A stretch of DNA of 64,000 bases from M3007 sp964621185 (GCA_964621185.1 CAZULM010000020.1:25762-89761); one strand, 5' to 3'. Counted from the stretch's first letter, positions 26,591 through 36,363 are shown. A program made the numbers and translations. Notes: generated by a model not told the origin, from the letters alone.

Positions 26591-27583
26591 ATGCCCAAAA
26601 AAATGGAGAAAACCTTCCACGATTTGCTGTTAACCGAGATCCGGGGCCTGGTGCCGGAAGAAGTCAATATGGTAGCGGTATTGATGCAGCTGCTTGGGGC
26701 AAGCAAGTCCAACATCTATAAAAAACTGAAAGGGAAAGTTGCCTTTTCCGCCGACGAAACCCTGACGATCGCGCGGCACTTTGGCATTTCGCTCGACCGC
26801 TTCGCATACGCAGCGAATGGCGACTATCACAAGGTTTCTTTGGACTACTCCATTACGCAGCACCAGGCTGGCACGCCTGCCACCTTTGTCCGCAAATTGC
26901 GGCACGACCTTGAGCGCATCCTGCAATTGCCCCAGCCCAGTATCCTGTACGCCACCAACGAAGTGCCCATCTTTCATTCGCTGACCTGCCCTAACCTGTT
27001 GGCGTTCAAGCTCTACGTGTGGTCGCGCAGCAATTGGCAGATACCGGGAATGATGCACCATCCGTTCGACCCGGAAGCGTTTTACCGGCAATGGCCTGAA
27101 GTGGAATCGGAACGCAAAACAATCCTTTCCCTTAATCAACAGGTGCCCACGAAAGAATACTGGCCCAGGTTGGTGCTGAGCAACATCCTCAACCAGATAC
27201 AGTATTATACCAAAGCCAAGCTTTTTCAAGACCCGCAAACGCCTGTACTCTTGCACGAGGAACTTGGCCAGATGCTGGATATTTGCGAAAATCAGGCCAT
27301 GACCGGCACCAAAAACGCGTTCGACCCCAGCGCCCCTGTGGCCAGCTACGAGCTATACCTCAATGAGATCGCCTATACCAACAACGTGGTGCTGATACAA
27401 AGCCAGGAACAACCTGCGGCGGTCTATATCACAGTGGACAACCCCAATTTCCTGCGGTCCACCGACCCTGTGTTCTGCCAGCGCATGCGCCAGTGGATCG
27501 GCCAAATAGAAATATGTTCCTTCCCGACCAGCGCCGAGCAGCATCGGATGTCACTGTTCGGTGATTTGCGGGCGGCACTGTGA
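26591..27583 (+). CDS. HTH (BetR-like) transcriptional regulator
   Basis: This 330-residue protein has a helix-turn-helix at about 25-65 (VLMQLLGASKSNIYKKLKG, ADETLTIARHFGISLDRFAY), like the Cro/C1 or BetR DNA-binding domain. The remaining ~250 residues are mostly helical and soluble, without a known ligand motif that I recognise. It lies alone, directly behind R1 copy 2. Targets are unknown. Confidence 0.65.
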   Translation: MPKKMEKTFHDLLLTEIRGLVPEEVNMVAVLMQLLGASKSNIYKKLKGKVAFSADETLTIARHFGISLDRFAYAANGDYHKVSLDYSITQHQAGTPATFVRKLRHDLERILQLPQPSILYATNEVPIFHSLTCPNLLAFKLYVWSRSNWQIPGMMHHPFDPEAFYRQWPEVESERKTILSLNQQVPTKEYWPRLVLSNILNQIQYYTKAKLFQDPQTPVLLHEELGQMLDICENQAMTGTKNAFDPSAPVASYELYLNEIAYTNNVVLIQSQEQPAAVYITVDNPNFLRSTDPVFCQRMRQWIGQIEICSFPTSAEQHRMSLFGDLRAAL

Positions 27584-27630
27584 AGCAATGCGCAAGCGCG
27601 CCAGGCCTCGGAGGCCCAACATTTGTTGCC

Positions 27631-28365
27631 TCAATTCCGAATAATCCGCATCGGCCTTCCGCCGCCGCCCATTTCCTTCATCCGCTCGGCCATCATTTTC
27701 TGGAATTCGGCATCCGTGGTTTTTTCGCCTTTTTTCGGCGCCGCAATGTCGTTTTTCTTCACTTTTTTGAACTCTATCTTTTTCGCGGAAATCACGATTT
27801 CGCCCGAATTGATGTCGATTTCGAGGATGGTTCCAGGCAGTTGACCGTAGGCTGCCGGCCCGGTGGGCAACGGCAGGGAAGTGGCAAACCAGGCAGTTAT
27901 CTCCTGCTTTCGCACAGTATCGCTTGTAACCGCGCTCATACAATCATAGCCGAGAATGTTTTTCACCTCACCCGTCACCTTCCAGTTGCGGGCTGCCAGC
28001 GTATCTTCAATCAGGTATTCCTTGCGCATAAATTCGCGAAAATCGGCCTTGCGCTTGGTTTCAAAATTGCGGTAATAGACCGCCTCGGGGCGCTGCATCC
28101 TGATCGTGACCTGTTGCCCCTCGCCCCCCTCGTCCTCGTCTTCCTCTTCCACGTTGCGGTACAGGCTTTCGTTGTCCTTAAAAAGCAACTCGTTTTGGTG
28201 TACGCGGAACTCTGGTATCATGGCCTTCATATCGGCAGCATCCGGTGGCAGCATCCGGTGCACGTTTACTTTTTCTTCAAAAAGAATGACGCCTTCATTT
28301 TTTTGGGCGCTAGCAATACCCATAAAAAGCAGGCTGAGCAGGCAAATGGACAAGAATTGTTTCAT
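27631..28365 (-). CDS. GLPGLI family protein
   Basis: This 244-residue protein has a signal peptide (MKQFLSICLLSLLFMGIASA). The family-defining motif region is AAYGQLPGTILEI near 185-197, with the preceding NILGYDCMSA and TAWFATSLPLPTGP. GLPGLI proteins are Bacteroidota envelope proteins of unknown function. The C-terminus is Lys/Glu-rich with GGGGRPMR. It is divergent from the histidine kinase, sharing 28366-28518. Confidence 0.85.
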   Translation of the reverse strand: MKQFLSICLLSLLFMGIASAQKNEGVILFEEKVNVHRMLPPDAADMKAMIPEFRVHQNELLFKDNESLYRNVEEEDEDEGGEGQQVTIRMQRPEAVYYRNFETKRKADFREFMRKEYLIEDTLAARNWKVTGEVKNILGYDCMSAVTSDTVRKQEITAWFATSLPLPTGPAAYGQLPGTILEIDINSGEIVISAKKIEFKKVKKNDIAAPKKGEKTTDAEFQKMMAERMKEMGGGGRPMRIIRN

Positions 28366-28490
28366 GCGTTATTTTTTCAGTGAAATAGATGTAGCAAAGG
28401 TAAATTTCAAGCGCTTTTTGCGGTTGTTAACCGACCTATATTAAAGGTTAATTAAGGTTAATCGATAAAAAACATCGGAAAGGAAGCCGC

Positions 28491-28498
28491 TACATTTG
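28491..28498 (+). promoter_or_regulatory. Candidate -7 element for the histidine kinase gene
   Basis: TACATTTG matches TAnnTTTG. Transcription would start at about 28505, past the in-frame GTG at 28501, which favours ATG 28519 as the start codon. Confidence 0.4.
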
Positions 28499-28518
28499 TT
28501 GTGTCACAAAAAAATTCT

Positions 28519-30057
28519 ATGACTCAGACTGCTGCCATATTTAAAAATCCCGATCGCCTGCTTTGGCTGATCGTTGCTTGTTTGTTGTTGCTAGGTCTCT
28601 CCCAGGTTCTCTGGCTCGGCAGGGTGTGGGACAATCAAAAACAGAACCTGCACCAGGTAACCAACTACATTTTTCAAACAACCGTATTATCCCTTCAAGA
28701 CTCCTTGATCAGTAGAAGTATGGGGCAGAAAGGCTTTCCGATGAATGGAGCCTTATCGAAAGCGCCTGCCGCTTTTTTTGGCCGGCCTGTTTTACCCGGA
28801 TACGAGCCGGAACTACGGTCTAAAGCCAGGTTCAGGGTCAGCCAAACCATAAATGAAGACCTGGTAGGGACACCCCTTTGGGAAGATCGGCAACACATTA
28901 AGCTGATACTTTCGAGCACCGATAGTCAGGAGATAGCCATGCGGCACGGCCTCGGACGGATTTTCCTTAATATAAAAGTAGATTCTTTGCCGGATGGTCA
29001 AAATGACTTCACTTTCGACATCAAAACGGATACAATTGCCCCGGAAGAATTAATACAAAGTTTTACCGCAGCGCTGGGCAAGGCGGGGCTGCCCACTTCC
29101 TTTGAATTGTTGTCGGGGCGGTCCCCTGCTGAATTTATCAACCAGATAGCTGGAATAACGACGAAACCTGTCGTCTCTGGAATATTAACACACCGGTTTT
29201 ACGCAGCAAAATTCAATAACTATCATGGGTTTCTGATCCGAAAGACCTTGATCTACGGCCTGTTTTCGCTTTTCCTCATTTCCATTACCAGTCTTGCTTT
29301 TTGGTTGATATTCAACACATTAAAACAACAACAAAAAATAGCCCGGCAAAAAAACGAGTTCGTCAGCAATGTCACCCACGAACTGAAAACCCCCTTGACC
29401 ACCGTGGGCGTGGCGCTGGAAGCCCTCGACGATTTTGAAGTACTGCAAAACCCGGAAAAGGCAAAAGAATACCTGCATATTTCAAAATTGGAACTGAACA
29501 GGCTCAACTTGCTGGTCGATAAGGTGCTGCGCGTTTCTATGTTCGAACACCAGGCGCTGCAATTGAAGCCTGAAATGCTGAACCTGGTGGATACAGCCCG
29601 GCAAGTAATCCACGCCATGACTTTGCAGGCAAAAAGTGCGGGCGCTGCCATTCACTTCAAGGCAAATAGCAGCCCTTGCATGGTATGTTGCGATCAGCTT
29701 CACCTGAACGGGGTGGTGTACAACCTCCTGGACAATGCCTTGAAATATCGACGCGAAACACCCGAAATAGAGGTTTCCATTGGAAACACCCTGCGGGAAG
29801 GCATCGCGTTTTTCAGCCTGTCTGTCCGCGACAACGGCATTGGAATCTCCGCAGAACACCAAAGCCAGATTTTTGAAAAATTCTTCCGCGTACCTGCGGG
29901 CGACACCCACAACGTGAAAGGGCATGGACTCGGTTTGAGCTATGTTGCCCATGTGGTAAGAGAGCATGGGGGCAGCATCCGGGTCGAAAGTGTGCCTGGA
30001 ACAGGAAGTTGTTTTATCGTGGAAATTCCCGCTGCAACACCTCCGCCAACTGCCTGA
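28519..30057 (+). CDS. Sensor histidine kinase
   Basis: This 512-residue membrane kinase has TM1 at about 15-35, a periplasmic domain (about 40-240) and TM2 at about 243-265. HisKA carries the phospho-acceptor His in SNVTHELKTPLTTVG (near 290-305). HATPase_c has an N-box (VVYNLLDNALKYR), G1 (VRDNGIGISAEHQ), F-box (IFEKFFRVP) and G2 (KGHGLGLSYV). No response regulator is adjacent, so it is an orphan kinase. The 3' end overlaps the convergent aminotransferase gene by 44 nt. Confidence 0.9.
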   Translation: MTQTAAIFKNPDRLLWLIVACLLLLGLSQVLWLGRVWDNQKQNLHQVTNYIFQTTVLSLQDSLISRSMGQKGFPMNGALSKAPAAFFGRPVLPGYEPELRSKARFRVSQTINEDLVGTPLWEDRQHIKLILSSTDSQEIAMRHGLGRIFLNIKVDSLPDGQNDFTFDIKTDTIAPEELIQSFTAALGKAGLPTSFELLSGRSPAEFINQIAGITTKPVVSGILTHRFYAAKFNNYHGFLIRKTLIYGLFSLFLISITSLAFWLIFNTLKQQQKIARQKNEFVSNVTHELKTPLTTVGVALEALDDFEVLQNPEKAKEYLHISKLELNRLNLLVDKVLRVSMFEHQALQLKPEMLNLVDTARQVIHAMTLQAKSAGAAIHFKANSSPCMVCCDQLHLNGVVYNLLDNALKYRRETPEIEVSIGNTLREGIAFFSLSVRDNGIGISAEHQSQIFEKFFRVPAGDTHNVKGHGLGLSYVAHVVREHGGSIRVESVPGTGSCFIVEIPAATPPPTA

Positions 30058-31192
30058 TTTCATCCGCGGTGTTGTAATAATGCGGGGAGACACGCAAAGC
30101 CCAATCCACCCCTTTTCTGGAAAAATCAATTTGGGCAGAACCCACATTGGTGATGCGGCAATTGATGTTGTGCTGGCCCAGTTTTTTCAAAATAGTGCCT
30201 GCATCCCAATGACTTGCCTGCACCGTTACAATGCCGCACAGTTGTGTGCCCTGGTCGAGCAACTGCACGCCGGGCAACTGGCTCAGCAGCACCCTGGCTA
30301 AGGTGGCGAGGTTCTGTACCTCCTGCTCGATCCACCCCAAATCCAGTTCCAGTGCATATTCTGTCGCCACCTTGCTGCCCAGCATCAAGGCTGGCGGCAT
30401 TTCCCAGTACTCAAAACGACGGGCGCCCGCAGCAGTCTGGTAGGTATCGGGGCCCGTCCAGTCGGCGCTGCGCATATCCGGCGCCAACATTTCAATGCCG
30501 CTGTCGAGCGCCTTGTCGGAGGCAAACAAAAAACCTGCCCCGCGCGGGCCGCGCATGTACTTGCGCATGGTGGCAGAGAGGAAATCGCAACCGATCGCGC
30601 GCACATCCAGCGGCATTTGGCCTGCCGACTGGCAGGCATCTACCAAATACAGCGTTTCCGTATCCTTACAAAGCCGCCCGATAGCCTCCACGGGTTGCAC
30701 CAGCCCGCTGTTGGTCGGTACGTGGGTCACGGCAGCAAGCCTGGGCTGGTGTTTTTTCAGCAATTTTTCAAAATCCGCTACATCCACACCGCCGCTTGCC
30801 GTGTCGCGCGCGCGGAGCAATTGTACGCCAAAGCGCTTTTGCAGCGCCAAAAAAGCGATCTGGTTGGACACATAATCGTTGTCGGTGGTCAGGATCGTGT
30901 CGCCAGCTTTCCAGGGTATGGCGCTCAGCGCCCTTGCGTAAGCATCGGTAGCGCTGGCAGAAAAGGCAATATTTTCTGGCTTTGCCTGCAGCATTTGCGC
31001 CAGGGCGCTGTAAAATCCGTTGATTTCTGCGGCCATCAGGTCGGCAGCTTCGTAGCCGCCGATATTCGCTTCCAGTTCGAGGTACTGCTGCATCACTTGC
31101 AACACAGGCGTGGGCGGCAGGCTGGCGCCGGCGTTGTTCAGGTGCTTGCGTTTGGCGCAGCCGGGGGTGTCGTCGCGAAGTTCTTGAAGCAT
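30014..31192 (-). CDS. Class V aminotransferase-fold PLP enzyme
   Basis: This 392-residue protein belongs to the cysteine desulfurase / isopenicillin N epimerase-like group. HLNNAGASLPP (about 16-26) is the substrate-entry motif. YLVDACQSAGQMPLDV holds the PLP ring Asp, and SATMRKYMRGPRGAGFLF carries the Schiff-base Lys. The selective cysteine loop of true IscS/SufS proteins is not evident, so it may be a lyase, epimerase or decarboxylase-like member. Convergent with and overlapping the sensor kinase by 44 nt. Confidence 0.85.
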   Translation of the reverse strand: MLQELRDDTPGCAKRKHLNNAGASLPPTPVLQVMQQYLELEANIGGYEAADLMAAEINGFYSALAQMLQAKPENIAFSASATDAYARALSAIPWKAGDTILTTDNDYVSNQIAFLALQKRFGVQLLRARDTASGGVDVADFEKLLKKHQPRLAAVTHVPTNSGLVQPVEAIGRLCKDTETLYLVDACQSAGQMPLDVRAIGCDFLSATMRKYMRGPRGAGFLFASDKALDSGIEMLAPDMRSADWTGPDTYQTAAGARRFEYWEMPPALMLGSKVATEYALELDLGWIEQEVQNLATLARVLLSQLPGVQLLDQGTQLCGIVTVQASHWDAGTILKKLGQHNINCRITNVGSAQIDFSRKGVDWALRVSPHYYNTADEIRQLAEVLQREFPR

Positions 31193-31376
31193 TTTTTTTA
31201 ATTTGATAATTAGGGAATTGGATAGTTTGATAATGATGCCGGCCTGGAGCCTGGCAATTGTTCATTATCTGGCCAAAAGTATGCAAAGTTGAAACTTCTC
31301 AGCGCTCAAAGCTGCAAAAATGCGACTACTGGGTAGTATATTTGTAGTATCGTTTCGCTCAATAAATGAACCCAAA

Positions 31377-31591
31377 ATGAAGCTTTACAGGACTTTCTAC
31401 TTGCCTATCGCTATCTCCTTTTTTTGCGCATCCGTGCTCTTCGGTCAGCATATTAGTCGCCAATTTGCGGATAGAAGGATGATTGGCTTACAACTTGGGG
31501 CCTTCAACTTTACTATAACATAGGAAAGCCTTGGAGTTCGCATTCGTATGGGCACCCTAGTTTGGGGCTGAACTGGTTTTTATTGGATTGA
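31377..31591 (+). pseudogene. Frameshifted fragment of a small secreted protein
   Basis: ATG at 31377 starts a signal-peptide-like MKLYRTFYLPIAISFFC and stops at 31523. Shifting frame near 31505 gives a continuing reading (LYYNIGKPWSSHSYGHPSLG) to TGA at 31591. It looks like the remains of an outer-membrane or exported protein. TATATTTG at 31337 may be its promoter. The surrounding gap 31193-31844 is A+T-rich. Its minus strand (about 31570-31735) can be read as a tail like SGIQEGLYIREIRN, reminiscent of a sorting-domain end. Nothing else is recognisable. Confidence 0.35.
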
Positions 31592-31778
31592 TTATTTATG
31601 AATGGCCAGTTTTCTGCGTAATATCTGGTTTTTTTATTTCTTATTTCCCTAATATACAATCCTTCCTGAATGCCTGATGGCAGAATAACAAGGTCGGTAG
31701 TGTTTTGAACCGTTTGTTGACGAAAATTGGTGTTAAGAAAAAAATAAACAAAAATTTAATTATTTAAAACTTATTGTT

Positions 31779-31809
31779 TTGAGATTGCACTCAAACTTCG
31801 TTATATTTG
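31779..31809 (+). promoter_or_regulatory. Promoter of the restriction-modification pair
   Basis: TTG (31779-31781), 20 nt and TATATTTG (31802-31809) form a good Bacteroidetes promoter, 35 nt before the methyltransferase ATG at 31845. Confidence 0.6.
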
Positions 31810-31844
31810 CACACTATTTCCCCAATTGCATTATTTTTGATAGC

Positions 31845-32828
31845 ATGAAAAGAACAATGACAAGAAATAAAGAGCTACCAACTTTTTTTGGAGAAGTCCA
31901 ACTAAAAGGTATGAGAACCGAAGCGGATTTTGAAAACAATACAAAGCCAATAATTTTCTATCAGCATCCAAACGGACAAATTTGGCAAGGTGACAGTATT
32001 GAGTGGTTGAAATCGCTCCCTGACGCAAGCGTGGATTTAGTTTTTGCTGACCCCCCTTACAATATCAAGAAAGCAGATTGGGACTCATTTGAAAGTCAGG
32101 AGGAATATATTAGATTTTCAATGAAATGGATTGAGCAGGCAGCGAGGGTGCTTAAACCAACCGGGACACTTTTTATTTGTGGCTTTTCTGAAATTCTTGC
32201 AGACCTAAAACATCCAGCTTCACGGCTTTTTAATTCTTGTCGTTGGATTGTTTGGCATTACAAAAACAAGGCAAATCTTGGCAAAGATTGGGGCAGAAGC
32301 CACGAAAGTATTTTGCATTTTAGAAAGACAAAGAAATTTGCCTTTAACATTGATGAAATTCGTATTCCGTATGGAGAACATACATTAAAATATCCAAGCC
32401 ACCCACAAGCAGAAACAAGTCAGTACGGTAAGAATGGGAAAAACGGAAGCCATATTTGGGAACCAAATCCACTCGGAGCAAAACCAAAAGATGTTTTGGA
32501 AATTCCACAAGATATTATCGAAGTGCCGACAACGTGCAATGGAATGCACGAAAAAACGCCACACCCCACCCAAAAACCGGAAGAGCTCTTAAGAAAGTTA
32601 ATTTTAGCATCCTCTAATTTAGGTGATACTATTATTGATCCGTTTTGTGGCTCTGGAACAACGCCCGTTTGCGCCGAACAGCTCAAACGGAAGTGGATGT
32701 CTTGTGACCTTTCACCAGAATATTTGAATTGGACTGTAAATCGCATTGAGCTTGTAGAAGATTGGAGCATTGAAAAATGGATTAAATATGATTTTGACAA
32801 CCAACAAAGAAGAAACTCAATCAGATGA
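31845..32828 (+). CDS. DNA methyltransferase, beta class (N6-adenine or N4-cytosine)
   Basis: This 327-residue enzyme has the catalytic motif IV VFADPPYN near residue 68 and the AdoMet motif I DPFCGSGTTP near 265. The order IV before I, with the target-recognition region between them, is that of beta-class amino-methyltransferases. TPHPTQKPEELLRKLI is also typical. The ATG at 31845 is preferred over the open frame back to 31779 because the promoter lies between them. It overlaps the next gene (ATGA at 32825-32828). Its A+T-rich codon use differs sharply from neighbours, a sign of recent transfer. Confidence 0.9.
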   Translation: MKRTMTRNKELPTFFGEVQLKGMRTEADFENNTKPIIFYQHPNGQIWQGDSIEWLKSLPDASVDLVFADPPYNIKKADWDSFESQEEYIRFSMKWIEQAARVLKPTGTLFICGFSEILADLKHPASRLFNSCRWIVWHYKNKANLGKDWGRSHESILHFRKTKKFAFNIDEIRIPYGEHTLKYPSHPQAETSQYGKNGKNGSHIWEPNPLGAKPKDVLEIPQDIIEVPTTCNGMHEKTPHPTQKPEELLRKLILASSNLGDTIIDPFCGSGTTPVCAEQLKRKWMSCDLSPEYLNWTVNRIELVEDWSIEKWIKYDFDNQQRRNSIR

Positions 32829-33721
32829 GCCTACAACAACTCGTTAACAAGGCTAAGGATAAGAACAACTTCGTTGACTTGAATGCCTACATTGCATTCT
32901 GTAAGGAGTATTTGAGTTACATCAGCTTTAACTTGCAAGCAACCATCGTTTCACAAAACGAAAATCATTATCACTTCTATCAATACAAGGAGGAAGGCAA
33001 CTTTCAAATAACACGACCAATCAATTCAAACTTGATGTATGACGCAAATAGTTTTGCTACAGCATCAAAGGAGTTTTTAAAAGTGTTGCGCAACATCAAA
33101 ACAATTAACAAGAAGGATGAAGCGGTGCGCAACATCTTGAACAATGCAACTTACACCATTCAACAATCGGTTGGCTCTGCATTGGACGGTTTACCAGTTG
33201 GACAATCAAACATAGCAAGAAAACTAAACGGTGATTTATTTGAACATTTCATTCGTCTTATCATCCGTGAAATAGGCATTGACTGTAAGGCCGGAACAAT
33301 TCAAGTTCCTGTAATCGTTGACGGCCAACCAACTTTCAATATGAGCTATCAACACGACTTAATCATAGAAAAAGAAAGCGACATCAAAGTAATCGGCTCA
33401 ATCAAAACATCAAGCAAAGACCGCATTGGCAAAATTTTCATTGACAAGTTCCTTTACAACAAATTAACTGAGAAAGCAACGCCTCACATTGCAATTTTCC
33501 TGAATGATGTTCAGAGAAAAATGAGTAAGAGAGAGAATGAATATAGCATCAACGCTACCTTTCTTCCGGGGCACTTTAAAGGCTATACGGTCAAACTTAA
33601 CCCGCTTGACGGAGTGTATTACTGTGACATCAGACCGAATATGAAAACAGAAAATATTTTGAAAGACCACATAAAAACTTTTGACAATTTATTAATTGAA
33701 GATATATGGAATTTCAAATAA
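32825..33721 (+). CDS. Probable type II restriction endonuclease
   Basis: This 298-residue protein is coupled to the methyltransferase by an ATGA overlap. A central region (about 155-215) has NGDLFEHFIRLIIREIG, HDLIIEKESD and GSIKTSSKDRIGKIFIDKF. This fits the active-site arrangement of a PD-(D/E)xK nuclease, with Asp and then S-I-K about 15 residues on, and the KTSS-(K/R)-(D/E)-R string seen in some type II enzymes. Recognition sequence unknown. Same A+T-rich island as the methyltransferase. The nuclease call rests on context plus motif. Confidence 0.65.
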   Translation: MSLQQLVNKAKDKNNFVDLNAYIAFCKEYLSYISFNLQATIVSQNENHYHFYQYKEEGNFQITRPINSNLMYDANSFATASKEFLKVLRNIKTINKKDEAVRNILNNATYTIQQSVGSALDGLPVGQSNIARKLNGDLFEHFIRLIIREIGIDCKAGTIQVPVIVDGQPTFNMSYQHDLIIEKESDIKVIGSIKTSSKDRIGKIFIDKFLYNKLTEKATPHIAIFLNDVQRKMSKRENEYSINATFLPGHFKGYTVKLNPLDGVYYCDIRPNMKTENILKDHIKTFDNLLIEDIWNFK

Positions 33722-33750
33722 GCACCCTCCAAATGCCCCATTCTACGCAC

Positions 33751-35043
33751 TTATGGCTTCATTAACGCAACAACACGGTTTCGCTGTTCCAATAAGGCAG
33801 ACACGGAAGCAGCATCTTTTTCCTGCATTTGCAGCGCCTTCTGTATCTGCTGCCAGCGCTTGGCCACCTCCAGGTATTGCTCGGCGAAATAACCCAGCAA
33901 CACCAACCCTAGCAAAACTGACCACGCCCAGAGCCCAGTACCTAAATAATGACTGGCTATACGAAAAGCACCCCACAATGCGAGCGGAAAAGTAATCAGA
34001 CCCGCCAGCATTTTCACATTGCTGTCGTAGCCGATATAGAGGTTCATCTTTTTGGCCAAAAGCCAGGGCAGGAAACAGGGCAGCCACCAAAAGGCATAGC
34101 CCAATATGAAAATGGGGAAGCCCAGTACGAGCAGCGCAAGATGTCGGAAATTGCGCGATTTGGCGCCCGGCAATGTTGCTTGTACCAAACCTTCGTGGGA
34201 AATGCCCGCCGAATCGAGCGCCGCAAAATAATCCGCTGAAGCCGCGCGAAGTGCCTCATTGTCAAGGTTTTGTTCGATCAAGTTTTTCCGAAAATCAAAA
34301 TATTCGGCAGGAGCAGCCGGGAACTTGTCTTTTTGTAATGTTTCCAATTGCTCCATAAAAACCTGCCCCTCCACATCGCGGGTATCCAGCACCAGCGCGC
34401 GTACTTTTTGCCGAATTTCAAGGGTAAAGTTTTCCACCGCCTTTTCGTGGTTTTCGGCATTCGCAGCTACCCATGATTCGGCTGTAAAGGGCTCCCCGAA
34501 ATGCACCAGTACTTCGCTTCGAAACAAATTGGGCGCGCTGTAGCTCAACCCAACGGGCAGTATTTTGACGCCAAGTTTCCAGTCGTTTCGGCTTTCTGAA
34601 CCCAAAACGATGCGCGCCGCCCCTGTCTTGAATGGCCGCACCCAGCGCTCCATCCAGCTCACCCCTTCCGCTGCGATGAACAAAATGCCTTTTTTCTCAA
34701 TATGCAGGAACGACTGCTCAAACGCCGCGTCGTTGTTGCGTTCGGCGCCTTCAGCCACATCTTCCCGGCGTTTCACTGGAATACAAAAGAAATTGCGGAG
34801 TAGCCAGTTGCTGACCGGATGTTTGAAAAGGCTGTAATTGGCCAGGAAAAACGGCTCCTGGCGTATGTGGAGACAGGAGTTCAGCACGTCCATCAAGGTG
34901 CTGGGATGGTTGACAACGATAATGGCCGGGCCTTCAAAATCCAGGTGCTCGCGCCCGACGATGATGCGCCGGCGGTAAAAAATGCCAATACCAAACCATA
35001 CGATCACTCGGAGGCATAGGTAGATTAGGCGCTGAAAAATCAT
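33751..35043 (-). CDS. PlsC-like lysophospholipid acyltransferase
   Basis: This 430-residue protein has the acyltransferase motif H-x4-D in VVNHPSTLMDVL (about 38-50), a second motif region around VKRREDVAEG and ILFIAAEGVSWMERW, and a C-terminal part with about three hydrophobic helices. It probably acylates lysophosphatidic acid or a related lipid at the inner membrane. The C-terminal TM extension is longer than in basic PlsC (about 240). It starts at the base after the ClpX stop codon, so it is probably co-transcribed with clpX. Confidence 0.85.
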   Translation of the reverse strand: MIFQRLIYLCLRVIVWFGIGIFYRRRIIVGREHLDFEGPAIIVVNHPSTLMDVLNSCLHIRQEPFFLANYSLFKHPVSNWLLRNFFCIPVKRREDVAEGAERNNDAAFEQSFLHIEKKGILFIAAEGVSWMERWVRPFKTGAARIVLGSESRNDWKLGVKILPVGLSYSAPNLFRSEVLVHFGEPFTAESWVAANAENHEKAVENFTLEIRQKVRALVLDTRDVEGQVFMEQLETLQKDKFPAAPAEYFDFRKNLIEQNLDNEALRAASADYFAALDSAGISHEGLVQATLPGAKSRNFRHLALLVLGFPIFILGYAFWWLPCFLPWLLAKKMNLYIGYDSNVKMLAGLITFPLALWGAFRIASHYLGTGLWAWSVLLGLVLLGYFAEQYLEVAKRWQQIQKALQMQEKDAASVSALLEQRNRVVALMKP

Positions 35044-36354
35044 TTACGCAGCTTTAAGCTTGGCGAGCTTCGCCCCATCCACTTTCTCCTTCACATAGGC
35101 AGCATCGATGACCAGATCCCGTTTGTCGCCTTTTGCGCCGGCGACGGTTGGCAGCTCAAACATGGCATCGGTGAGTATGGTCTCGCACAAAGAACGCAGG
35201 CCGCGGGCGCCCAATTTGAAATCGAAAGCTTTTTCGGCGATCAGGTCTATGGCAGAAGGCTCCATTTTGAGCTTGATGCCTTCCATGGCAAACAGCTTCT
35301 CATATTGGCGCACCAAGGCGTTGCGCGGCTCGGTGAGGATGCGCCGCAGGGAATTGACGTCGAGCGGGTCGAGGTGCGCCACCACCGGCATGCGGCCTAC
35401 CAGTTCGGGGATAAGGCCAAAAGATTTTATGTCCTGCGGGCTGACGTACTGCAGCAGGTTGTCCTTGTCGATCTTGTCGGCCTCTTTTTTGTTGTACCCG
35501 ATCACCTGGGTGTTCACGCGGCGGGCGATTATTTTTTCAATGCCGTCAAAAGCGCCGCCACAGATAAACAGGATGTTGTGGGTATTGACTTTGACAAGCT
35601 TTTGCTCGGGATGCTTTCGGCCTCCCTGGGGCGGCACGAGCACCTCGGCGCCTTCCAGCATCTTCAACATGCCCTGTTGCACGCCCTCGCCCGACACGTC
35701 GCGGGTGATGGAGGGGTTGTCCTGCTTTCGGGCGATCTTATCAATCTCGTCGATATAGACGATGCCGCGCTCCGCTGCTTTTTCGTCGTAGTCACAAACT
35801 TGCAGCAAGCGCGACAGGATGCTTTCCACGTCTTCGCCCACATAGCCTGCTTCGGTGAAGATGGTCGCGTCAACGATGGCAAAAGGCACATTGAGCAATT
35901 TGGCGATGGTTTTGGCCATCAGTGTTTTGCCCGTGCCGGTTTGCCCCACAAAAAGCACGTTCGATTTTTCAATTTCTACTTCTTCGTCAATTTTGACATT
36001 GCCTTTTTCTTCTTGTTGCAGGCGCTTGTAGTGGTTGTACACCGCCACGGAAAGCACTTTTTTGGCATCGTCCTGGCCGATCACGTACTTGTCGAGAAAG
36101 GCTTTGATATCGCGCGGGGGCGAAACTTTCAAGGGCCCGCTGTATTTGCTGCTAATCGGGCCGGCGGCGCCAGTTTCGCCACGATGCGGGTCCATACCGG
36201 CCTTGCGCAATTCCTGGTCGATGATTTCCTGCGCCCTTTCGGTACACACCTCGCAAATCTGGCCTTCCATGCCGGAGACCAGGATCATGACGTCTTCTTC
36301 GCCACGACCACAAAAGGAGCACTGGTGCTGGGGAGTTTTGCCGCGCTTTATCAT
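35044..36354 (-). CDS. clpX: ATP-dependent Clp protease ATP-binding subunit ClpX
   Basis: This 436-residue protein has an N-terminal zinc finger (QCSFCGRGEEDV, then ICEVC), Walker A VGQTGTGKTLMA, Walker B GIVYIDEIDKIARK, an RKHPEQ region of the pore/IGF part and a sensor 2 region. It unfolds tagged proteins for ClpP, which is encoded directly upstream 9 nt away. Standard length. The operon order on this strand is clpP, clpX, plsC-like. Confidence 0.97.
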   Translation of the reverse strand: MIKRGKTPQHQCSFCGRGEEDVMILVSGMEGQICEVCTERAQEIIDQELRKAGMDPHRGETGAAGPISSKYSGPLKVSPPRDIKAFLDKYVIGQDDAKKVLSVAVYNHYKRLQQEEKGNVKIDEEVEIEKSNVLFVGQTGTGKTLMAKTIAKLLNVPFAIVDATIFTEAGYVGEDVESILSRLLQVCDYDEKAAERGIVYIDEIDKIARKQDNPSITRDVSGEGVQQGMLKMLEGAEVLVPPQGGRKHPEQKLVKVNTHNILFICGGAFDGIEKIIARRVNTQVIGYNKKEADKIDKDNLLQYVSPQDIKSFGLIPELVGRMPVVAHLDPLDVNSLRRILTEPRNALVRQYEKLFAMEGIKLKMEPSAIDLIAEKAFDFKLGARGLRSLCETILTDAMFELPTVAGAKGDKRDLVIDAAYVKEKVDGAKLAKLKAA

Positions 36355-36363
36355 GGCTGTAAG

